Shown one piece after another: positions 54,859-64,000 of a DNA stretch of 64,000 nucleotides. The DNA lies in contig NZ_CP012266.1 in NCBI RefSeq assembly GCF_001277235.1, positions 3,968,001 through 4,032,000 of the forward strand, read 5' to 3'. The position numbers and the translations under genes were made by a program. This DNA is from Cronobacter dublinensis subsp. dublinensis LMG 23823. GTDB taxonomy: Bacteria > Pseudomonadota > Gammaproteobacteria > Enterobacterales > Enterobacteriaceae. Each line of letters opens with the position of its first letter. The first letter of the stretch is position 1. A model generated the notes under the pieces. The model was not told where the DNA came from, did not search any database, and saw only the letters and a program-made list of their open reading frames with translations.

Positions 54859-56649
54859 CTACCCTTCGCTCACCGTCGAGGGCGTCAGCCCGGAAATGAG
54901 ACTCTCCAGGTCGGCGCTCGGACCTGGCCAGCGAACACAGAACCGTTGCCTTCGGCGGTACGCATACACATCCTCCACATGCCCTTCACGAATGCGCGTC
55001 TGTAGCGCGCGCCAGTAGCTGGCGCTGAACAGGTCGCTGTGCATCTCTTCAAACAGCGGACCGATTTTCGGATCGGCGCAGAGCCAGTGGCGAAACTCTT
55101 CCGGGAAGACGTCGCCGGGGGCGACGCTGTACCAGGGCTCGGCGCTGAGCTCGTCTTCCGGGTAGCGCGGCGGCGGGATATCGCGAAAGTTCACCTCGGT
55201 CATGTAGCAAATCTCGTCATAGTCGTAGAAAACGACCCGTCCGTGGCGTGTGACGCCGAAGTTTTTAAACAGCATATCGCCGGGGAAGATATTGGCGGCG
55301 GCGAGCTGGCGGATAGCGTTGCCATATTCTTCGATGGCGTCGCGCAACTGCTGGCCGGTCGCCTGCTCAAGCCAGAGGTTGAGCGGCACCATTCGCCGCT
55401 CAATATAAAGATGGCTGATGGAAATGGCGTCGCCCATGTCGGTGAGTTTCTGCCCGACCTCCTGTTGCAGCAACGCCATCAGCGCCGGGCTGATTCGCCG
55501 TTTTTCGATAACGAAATTCTCAAATTCCTGGGTGTCCGCCATGCGCCCGACGCGGTCGTGCTCTTTAACCAGCTGATAGCAGGCGCGCACGTGCGCTTCG
55601 CTCATCTCCTTCTGCGGGGCGAAACGGTCTTTGATGACTTTAAACACCCGGTCGAACCCCGGCAGTGTGAAGACCAGCATCACCATGCCGCGAATGCCGG
55701 GCGCTTCAATGAACTGTTCGTCGGCATGGCGCAGGTAGTAAAGGTATTCGCGATAGCTTTCGGTTTTGGCGTGTTTCTGACAGCCAATCGCCATGTAGAG
55801 CTCCGCCGTGGTTTTACCCGGCAGGATTTCACGCAGCCACTCGACGAGCGCGGCGGGCAGCGGCGCATAGACCATGAAATAGGAGCGGGCGAAGCCGAAG
55901 ACGATACTGGCTCCGGCACTGCCGGTGAGGCAGGTGTCGACGAAGAGTTCGCCGTCGTCGCTGCGATGAATCGGCAGCAGGAAAGGCAGCGTGGCGTCGG
56001 GCAGGCGCAGTTTACCCACCAGCCAGGCAGCTTTGTTGCGGTAAAACAGTTCGTTGGCTACTTCCAGATGCGCCTGTGCGAGTCGCGTCGGGCCGAGCGT
56101 CTCACCGAGATGCGCGATGATGTAGCGAATGTCGCGCGCTAAATCCTGCCACGGCAGACGCAGCGGCAGATCGCCAAGCAAGGTGGCGAGCAACGGTTGC
56201 CAGCCCTGTTCCGGGAAAAACGTTTTGGCGAGCGGGCGCGCGATGGTGCGAAAACGTCGCTCCGGTTGAGAACTGAAAATAAAGAGCCGCTCCGGCGTCA
56301 GGGAGCGGTGGTCGTACAGTCGGCAGTAGACCGAATTGAAAAAGCTTTCGGCTATTTCAAAGCGCGGGTAGTCGGGAAGAAGATCGGTGTAGTGGCGCTT
56401 TACGCGCAGCAGAAAGTCCGCATCGGTAGCCTTTCCTTCCATGATGCAGCGCAGTTGCTCCACCACCAGCCCGACGTGATGATCGTAGAGATGGATGCGG
56501 CTTTTCATCGCCTGCTGGACGGCGTGCCAGTCGGCCTGCTCGAAGCGATGCTGCGCACCCGCCGTGATCTCCAGAAAGCGGCCATATTGCGCGTCAAACC
56601 CTTGCAGGATGGTCTGAGCGATGAGGAGTTCGAGTCCACGCGACGGCAT
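54859..56649 (-). CDS. aceK: isocitrate dehydrogenase kinase/phosphatase AceK
   Basis: Bifunctional enzyme that phosphorylates and reactivates isocitrate dehydrogenase, directing carbon to the glyoxylate shunt. It has 596 residues (E. coli 578), the extra at the C-terminus. The kinase-like domain has GASIVFGFARSYFMVY (ATP-binding loop), NIFPGDMLFKNFGVTRHGRVVFYDYDEI and the catalytic Asp residues. ATG at 56649 is the family start (MPSRGLELLIAQTILQGF). A family 1 repeat lies between it and aceA. Confidence 0.95.
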   Translation of the reverse strand: MPSRGLELLIAQTILQGFDAQYGRFLEITAGAQHRFEQADWHAVQQAMKSRIHLYDHHVGLVVEQLRCIMEGKATDADFLLRVKRHYTDLLPDYPRFEIAESFFNSVYCRLYDHRSLTPERLFIFSSQPERRFRTIARPLAKTFFPEQGWQPLLATLLGDLPLRLPWQDLARDIRYIIAHLGETLGPTRLAQAHLEVANELFYRNKAAWLVGKLRLPDATLPFLLPIHRSDDGELFVDTCLTGSAGASIVFGFARSYFMVYAPLPAALVEWLREILPGKTTAELYMAIGCQKHAKTESYREYLYYLRHADEQFIEAPGIRGMVMLVFTLPGFDRVFKVIKDRFAPQKEMSEAHVRACYQLVKEHDRVGRMADTQEFENFVIEKRRISPALMALLQQEVGQKLTDMGDAISISHLYIERRMVPLNLWLEQATGQQLRDAIEEYGNAIRQLAAANIFPGDMLFKNFGVTRHGRVVFYDYDEICYMTEVNFRDIPPPRYPEDELSAEPWYSVAPGDVFPEEFRHWLCADPKIGPLFEEMHSDLFSASYWRALQTRIREGHVEDVYAYRRRQRFCVRWPGPSADLESLISGLTPSTVSEG

Positions 56650-56720
56650 AGGCAGGCTCCGTGTGTGAAAGTGGAAAGGCGTCAGCCGGTGACTGTGAGC
56701 GATATGCGCCATTATTCAAT

Positions 56721-56814
56721 GGTGGGTGCGCTTCGCTTACCCGCCCTACAGTGCCACAAAACGACAGCGCGCCATCGTGGAACGTAAGGCGGGTCAGCGT
56801 TAGCGCCCCCCGCC
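56721..56814. repeat. family 1 intergenic repeat, aceA-aceK copy
   Basis: First hairpin 56721-56745 with GGTGGGT/ACCCGCC arms; second 56788-56814 with GGCGGG/CCCGCC arms. It fills the aceA-aceK gap, where E. coli has REP elements. Confidence 0.82.
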
Positions 56815-56823
56815 ATCGCGTCG

Positions 56824-58131
56824 TCAGAACTGCGCTTCTTCGGTCGAGCCTGTCAGCGCCGTGACGGACGACGCGCCGCCCTGAATGATGGTCGTCACGT
56901 TGTCGAAATAGCCAGTGCCCACTTCCTGCTGGTGCGAGACGAAGGTGTAGCCCTCTTTACCTGCGGCGAACTCCGGCTGCTGCACTTTCTCGACGTAATG
57001 CTTCATCCCTTCGCCCTGCGCGTAGGCGTGGGCGAGATCGAACATGTTGAACCACATGCTGTGGATGCCTGCGAGCGTGATGAACTGGTATTTGTAACCC
57101 ATCGCCGACAGCTCCTCCTGGAAAGACGCGATGGTTTTGTCATCGAGCTTTTTCTTCCAGTTGAAAGACGGCGAGCAGTTGTAAGCCAGCAGTTTACCAG
57201 GGAAGCGCGCATGGATGGCTTCGGCGAAGCGACGGGCCTGGTCGAGATCCGGCGTGGAGGTTTCGCACCACACGAGATCCGCATAAGGCGCGTAGGCGAG
57301 TCCGCGGCTGATGGCCTGCTCGACACCTGCGCGGGTGCGGAAGAAGCCCTCGCTGGTGCGCTCGCCAGTAATAAATTCGCTGTCATACGGATCGCAGTCG
57401 GAGGTGATGAGATCTGCCGCGTCGGCATCGGTGCGCGCAATAAGCAGCGTCGGTACGCCCATCACGTCGGCCGCCAGGCGTGCCGCCACCAGCTTCTGGA
57501 TAGCCTCCTGCGTCGGCACCAGCACTTTGCCGCCCATATGGCCGCACTTTTTCACTGAGGCGAGCTGATCTTCAAAATGCACCGCCGCCGCGCCGGCTTC
57601 AATCATGGCCTTCATTAACTCGAACGCATTAAGTACGCCGCCAAACCCCGCCTCGGCATCGGCCACGATCGGCAGGAAATAGTCGACATAGCGCGGATCG
57701 CCCGGCTCAATGCCCGCCGCCCACTGGATCTGATCGGCGCGACGGAAGGTATTGTTGATCCGCTCCACCACTGCCGGAACCGAGTTAGCCGGATAGAGCG
57801 ATTGATCCGGGTACATGCTGGCCGCAAGGTTAGCGTCCGCCGCCACCTGCCAGCCGGAAAGATAGACCGCCTCGATCCCTGCCTTCGCCTGCTGCAGCGC
57901 CTGGCCGCCGGTCAGCGCGCCGAGACTGTTGACGTAACCTTTTTTTGACTCGCCGTGCAGCAGACGCCACATCCGGGCCGCGCCGAGCTGCGCCAGCGTA
58001 CATTCCGGGTTAACCGAACCGCGTAATTTCACCACGTCCTGCGCGCTGTAAGGACGACGAATGCCTTCCCAGCGCGGGTGTGTCCATTCCTGCTCTAACT
58101 GCTGAATTTGTTGGGTACGAGTCGTTTTCAT
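56824..58131 (-). CDS. aceA: isocitrate lyase
   Basis: Splits isocitrate to glyoxylate and succinate. It has 435 residues, with the catalytic cysteine C196 in KKCGHMGGK, phosphate- and metal-binding segments (YLSGWQVAAD, FEDQL) and the TAGFQF-like ITLAGIHSMWFNMFDLAH region. The middle gene of aceBAK, 31 bp after aceB. Confidence 0.98.
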   Translation of the reverse strand: MKTTRTQQIQQLEQEWTHPRWEGIRRPYSAQDVVKLRGSVNPECTLAQLGAARMWRLLHGESKKGYVNSLGALTGGQALQQAKAGIEAVYLSGWQVAADANLAASMYPDQSLYPANSVPAVVERINNTFRRADQIQWAAGIEPGDPRYVDYFLPIVADAEAGFGGVLNAFELMKAMIEAGAAAVHFEDQLASVKKCGHMGGKVLVPTQEAIQKLVAARLAADVMGVPTLLIARTDADAADLITSDCDPYDSEFITGERTSEGFFRTRAGVEQAISRGLAYAPYADLVWCETSTPDLDQARRFAEAIHARFPGKLLAYNCSPSFNWKKKLDDKTIASFQEELSAMGYKYQFITLAGIHSMWFNMFDLAHAYAQGEGMKHYVEKVQQPEFAAGKEGYTFVSHQQEVGTGYFDNVTTIIQGGASSVTALTGSTEEAQF

Positions 58132-58162
58132 GGCAGATGCTCCGTTTTGTTATGGTGTAGGT

Positions 58163-59761
58163 TCAGGCCAGCAGGCGATAGCCAGGCAGCGTCAGGAAGT
58201 CGATCAGTTCATCAGAGGTGGTGATTTGTTCCATCAGGCGGGCGGCTTCATCAAAGCGGCCGTGGCTGTAGCGCTGCTCGCCCAGCTCTTCCTGAATGAC
58301 CAACATCTCTTCGGCGAGCATCTGGCGGAACAAGTCTTTTGTGACCTGTCTGCCATTGCTGAGCGTTTTCTGATGATGGATCCACTGCCAGATGGAGGTG
58401 CGCGAGATCTCCGCCGTCGCGGCATCTTCCATCAGGCCATAAATCGGCACGCAGCCGTTGCCGGAGATCCAGGCTTCGATGTATTGCACCGCCACGCGGA
58501 TATTGGCGCGCATGCCCTCTTCAGTGCGCTCGCCGGGGCACGGCTCAAGGAGTTGTTCTGCGGTAATGGGCGCATCATCGTCGCGCAGCACATGCAGCTG
58601 ATTTTTATGCTCGCCGAGGGCGCGGTCGAACACGGCCATGACCGTATCGCCGAGACCCGGGTGCGCAATCCAGGTGCCGTCATGACCGTTGGCGGCTTCG
58701 AGCTCTTTATCCGCCTTCACTTTGTTGAGCACCCAGGTGTTGCGCTCGCTCTCTTTGCTGGGAATGAATGCCGCCATGCCGCCCATTGCGAACGCGCCGC
58801 GGCGATGGCAGGTTTTAATCAGCAGCCGCGAATACGCGTTCAGGAAGGGTTTGTCCATCGTCACGGATTGTCTGTCCGGCAGGACACGATCCGGATGATT
58901 TTTGAGGGTTTTGATATAGCTGAAGATGTAATCCCAGCGGCCGCAGTTGAGCCCGACGATATGGTCGCGCAGCGCGTGCAGGATTTCGTCCATCTGGAAA
59001 ACCGCAGGCAGCGTCTCGATAAGCAGGGTGGCTTTGATGGTGCCGCGCGGCAGGCTGAAGCGGTCTTCGGCATAGCTGAACACCTCGCTCCACCAGGCGG
59101 CTTCACGCCAGGACTGAGTTTTCGGCAAGTAGAAGTAAGGGCCGCTGCCTTTGGCCAGCAGATTTTTATGGTTGTGGAAGAAATAGAGCGCGAAGTCAAA
59201 GAGGCTGCCGGGGATCGGCTCGTCACGCCAGGTAACATGTTTTTCCGGCAGATGCAGGCCACGCACGCGGCAGACCAGAACCGCCGGGTCGGGCTTGAGC
59301 TGGTAAATTTTACCTGCCTCGTTGGTCCAGGTGATGGTGCCTTTTATCGCATCGCGCAGGTTAACCTGACCTTCAATCACTTTGCTCCAGGCAGGCGCCA
59401 GTGAATCCTCAAAATCGGCCATAAACACTTTGACGTTGGCATTGAGCGCGTTGATCACCATTTTGCGATCGACCGGGCCTGTTATCTCGACGCGACGGTC
59501 GAGCAGATCGTCAGGAATACCGCGAATTTTCCAGTCACCACCTCTTATGGAAGCCGTTTCCAAAAGGAAATCTGGCAGCTTGCCGCTGTCGATATCATGC
59601 TGCACCTGCTGGCGCGCCGCGAGCAGGCTGTTGCGCTGCGGCGTAAAACGGGCCACCAGTTCAGTAAGAAACTCGACGGCTTCTGGCGTCAGGATCTGTC
59701 GTTCCTGCTCGCCAAAGGGCTGGCTGAACGCCAGTTCTGCGGTAATAGCCTGTTGATTCAT
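58163..59761 (-). CDS. aceB: malate synthase A
   Basis: Condenses glyoxylate with acetyl-CoA to malate. It has 532 residues (E. coli 533). The malate synthase signature NCGRWDYIFSYIKTLK is near residue 270, the catalytic Arg/Asp regions (VCRVRGLHLPEKHV, VADFEDSLAPAW-like MADFEDSLAPAWSK) are present, and it ends GYRLLA. First gene of aceBAK, with an IclR operator upstream. Confidence 0.98.
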   Translation of the reverse strand: MNQQAITAELAFSQPFGEQERQILTPEAVEFLTELVARFTPQRNSLLAARQQVQHDIDSGKLPDFLLETASIRGGDWKIRGIPDDLLDRRVEITGPVDRKMVINALNANVKVFMADFEDSLAPAWSKVIEGQVNLRDAIKGTITWTNEAGKIYQLKPDPAVLVCRVRGLHLPEKHVTWRDEPIPGSLFDFALYFFHNHKNLLAKGSGPYFYLPKTQSWREAAWWSEVFSYAEDRFSLPRGTIKATLLIETLPAVFQMDEILHALRDHIVGLNCGRWDYIFSYIKTLKNHPDRVLPDRQSVTMDKPFLNAYSRLLIKTCHRRGAFAMGGMAAFIPSKESERNTWVLNKVKADKELEAANGHDGTWIAHPGLGDTVMAVFDRALGEHKNQLHVLRDDDAPITAEQLLEPCPGERTEEGMRANIRVAVQYIEAWISGNGCVPIYGLMEDAATAEISRTSIWQWIHHQKTLSNGRQVTKDLFRQMLAEEMLVIQEELGEQRYSHGRFDEAARLMEQITTSDELIDFLTLPGYRLLA

Positions 59762-59871
59762 AGCAGCGCTCCTCGGTTTTGATCCAAAAGATTCCTCATT
59801 GCTGGCGTACGCGATCTGTCACGTTCAGATTTCGTACAGCATCATTAAGACTACTCAATCTAATTTCAAAA

Positions 59872-59887
59872 TCAAAAACAATTTCCA
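59872..59887 (-). promoter_or_regulatory. IclR operator of aceBAK
   Basis: The minus strand reads TGGAAATTGTTTTTGA, one good half (TGGAAAT) and a weaker second half of the IclR palindrome, about 110 bp before aceB, in AT-rich DNA. Confidence 0.68.
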
Positions 59888-59960
59888 TTTTTACAAAAAA
59901 AACTCAATAAGTAATTGAATTTCATGAAAATAAAGTAATGATTAAGAGTGAAGTGATTTT

Positions 59961-59992
59961 CAAAAATAAAGAAAGGCACCCGAAGGTGCCTT
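59961..59992 (-). terminator. metA terminator
   Basis: 8-bp stem AAGGCACC/GGTGCCTT with loop CGAA, then TCTTTATTTTTG on the minus strand. Confidence 0.92.
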
Positions 59993-60034
59993 ATGGAGCG
60001 TGCTGAAACGCTTAAGGATCGCGTACGTGGAATT

Positions 60035-60964
60035 TTATTCGAGCGTAGGGTTCATATGCCGCAGATCGTATGGGGTTATCTGATAAACGTAATAGTTGAG
60101 CCAGTTGGTAAAGAGCAGGTTACCGTGGCTGCGCCAGGTGGCGCGCGGCGTTTTTGTGGGATCGTCATCCGGGAAATAGTTATAGGGTACGCATGGCGAA
60201 AGACCCGCTTCAACGTCACGGAAATATTCGCCGGCGAGCGTCAGGGCGTCATATTCAGGGTGGCCGGTGACAAACGCGATGCGCTTGTCTTTACTGGCGA
60301 ACAGGTAAGCATCGCCTTCTTCTGACTCAGCAAGGATATCGAGATCGGTGTAGTCGCGGATCAGCGCCGACGGGAAATCCGCATAGCGTGAATGTGGAGC
60401 AAGGAAGGAGTCGTCAAAGCCTTTGGTCAGCAGGGCGTGCGGCTGCGTGATGTGATGCTCGTAGACGCCGGAGATTTTCTCCTGCCGCGTCTGTTTAGGG
60501 ATGCCATACAGGATGTTCAGTGCGGCCTGCACGGCCCAACAGACAAAAAGCGTTGAGGTGACGTGCTCTTTCGCCCATTCCAGCACCTGCTTGATCTGGG
60601 GCCAGTAGGCGACATCGTTGAACTCCACCAGGCCCAGCGGGGCGCCGGTGACGATTAAGCCGTCATAGTTGTCGTTGCAGATATCTTCGAAGTTACAGTA
60701 GAAGTTGTTGAGATGCTCTGCGGGCGTGTTGCGTGACTCGCGGCTGTCGATGCGCAGCAGGCGGATATCGACCTGCAACGGCGAGTTGGAGAGAAGCCGC
60801 AGGAACTGATTTTCCGTTTCGATTTTCTTCGGCATCAGATTGAGGATCAACACCTTCAGCGGGCGGATTTCCTGCACGCTGGCGCGTGATGTGGTCATCA
60901 CGAAAACATTTTCCTGACGCAAAAAATTTACGGCTGGCAACTCATCAGGCACCCGAATCGGCAT
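60035..60964 (-). CDS. metA: homoserine O-succinyltransferase
   Basis: First step of methionine synthesis: homoserine plus succinyl-CoA. The 309 residues equal E. coli MetA. The nucleophile is C142 in LFVCWAVQAALN, and the catalytic His/Glu are in VTGHPEYDALTL near residue 235. Four MetJ boxes lie 17-48 bp upstream of the start. In E. coli yjaB and yjaA separate metA from the rRNA operon; here they are absent. Confidence 0.98.
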   Translation of the reverse strand: MPIRVPDELPAVNFLRQENVFVMTTSRASVQEIRPLKVLILNLMPKKIETENQFLRLLSNSPLQVDIRLLRIDSRESRNTPAEHLNNFYCNFEDICNDNYDGLIVTGAPLGLVEFNDVAYWPQIKQVLEWAKEHVTSTLFVCWAVQAALNILYGIPKQTRQEKISGVYEHHITQPHALLTKGFDDSFLAPHSRYADFPSALIRDYTDLDILAESEEGDAYLFASKDKRIAFVTGHPEYDALTLAGEYFRDVEAGLSPCVPYNYFPDDDPTKTPRATWRSHGNLLFTNWLNYYVYQITPYDLRHMNPTLE

Positions 60965-60980
60965 AACCTTACCTCATAAC

Positions 60981-61012
60981 ACACGTTTATACGTTTAGAC
61001 ATCCAGACAGCC
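60981..61012 (-). promoter_or_regulatory. four tandem MetJ (met) boxes
   Basis: Four consecutive 8-mers resembling AGACGTCT. On the minus strand they read GGCTGTCT, GGATGTCT, AAACGTAT and AAACGTGT. Repressor MetJ with S-adenosylmethionine binds such arrays cooperatively. Confidence 0.85.
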
Positions 61013-61186
61013 AACAATAACCAGGAATGGCGTGAATGTCGAGCATGCCAGCATAAGGTGAAAATGTTTCACGGGAATAGAATAGCGATCTGAAGGGTGA
61101 AAGGGATATCGCGCAGCGGACGCAGAGTTGCGGGTTATGGGGAGGGGAAAAGGCGGGGCTGATGCTGTTGTCTGGTACCCAGAAAG

Positions 61187-61215
61187 CAAAAACCCCTCAG
61201 CATCGCTGAGGGGTT
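61187..61215 (-). terminator. rRNA operon terminator
   Basis: 11-bp perfect stem AACCCCTCAGC/GCTGAGGGGTT (loop ATC) just after the 5S gene, with TTTTTGCTTTC on the minus strand. Confidence 0.92.
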
Positions 61216-61224
61216 CTTTATTTG

Positions 61225-61344
61225 ATGACTGGCAGTTCCCTACTCTCGCATGGGGAGGCCCCACACTACCATCGGCGCTACGGCGTTTCACTTCTGAGTT
61301 CGGCATGGGGTCAGGTGGGACCACCGCGCTACAGCCGCCAGGCA
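61225..61344 (-). rRNA. rrf: 5S ribosomal RNA
   Basis: 120 nt beginning TGCCTGGCGGC on the minus strand, with the conserved CCCACCTGACCCCATGCCG and GAACTCAGAAGTGAAACG segments. The 3' end reads CTGCCAGTCAT, where the usual enteric form is CTGCCAGGCAT, leaving one mismatch in the terminal helix. Ends are by analogy with E. coli. Confidence 0.96.
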
Positions 61345-61432
61345 AATTCTGTTCGTCCACCGCTTACGCCATGAACGTTTATCCGTCACAAGCTGAATCG
61401 TCTCTCAACACGCCAGACTTCTTTGGCGTTGT

Positions 61433-64000
<2,568 letters not shown>

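Overview
This is a chromosomal window of a GC-rich member of the Enterobacteriaceae. Most proteins match Escherichia coli proteins almost residue for residue, and the gene order (tyrB-alr-dnaB-qor-pspG-dusA, zur-yjbJ-dinF-lexA-dgkA-plsB-ubiAC-malM-lamB-malKEFG, yjbEFGH-pgi-lysC, yjbD-yjbB-metH-iclR-aceKAB-metA-rRNA) follows the E. coli region around 91-92 min. The accessory genes, short intergenic repeats and base composition suggest Cronobacter or a close relative (Franconibacter, Siccibacter). That genus call is an inference.

Layout: 1-8.2 kb is a two-partner secretion region. Two paralogous filamentous-haemagglutinin-like TpsA genes, the first cut by the window edge, and one TpsB transporter gene sit on both sides of the housekeeping pair yjbQ-yjbR. 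8.2-16.4 kb holds tyrB, alr, dnaB, qor, pspG (sigma-54 promoter), dusA and a TraF-like outer-membrane protein. 16.4-24.8 kb holds a cupin gene divergent from zur, yjbJ, the SOS operon lexA-dinF with two LexA boxes, dgkA, plsB and ubiCA. 24.9-32.8 kb is the maltose regulon: malK-lamB-malM divergent from malE-malF-malG across a 370-bp region with MalT and CRP sites. 33-34 kb has a racemase-like/acetyltransferase pair where E. coli has psiE-xylE.

34.2-42.5 kb is the exopolysaccharide operon yjbEFGH, then pgi and lysC. lysC is preceded by a lysine riboswitch and, upstream of that, a 201-bp tandem duplication. 42.5-47.7 kb is an RNA-repair island: slipin-rtcB-rlaP under a predicted sigma-54 promoter, divergent from its activator gene rtcR. 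The 320-nt leader in front of slipin folds into compact helices, including a perfect tRNA T-arm mimic (5-bp stem, TTCGACT loop). This is the most interesting part of the window. 47.8-53.8 kb holds yjbD, yjbB and metH; 54-59.8 kb holds iclR and the glyoxylate-shunt operon aceBAK with IclR operators; metA with four MetJ boxes follows, and the window ends in a complete 5S and a partial 23S rRNA gene.

Two intergenic repeat families recur. Family 1 (paired hairpins with GGCGGGT/ACCCGCC arms) occurs six times. Two of its copies lie between malE and malF and between aceA and aceK, places where E. coli carries unrelated REP elements. Family 2 (about 100 bp, around a covarying hairpin) lies between alr and dnaB and in the lysC duplication.
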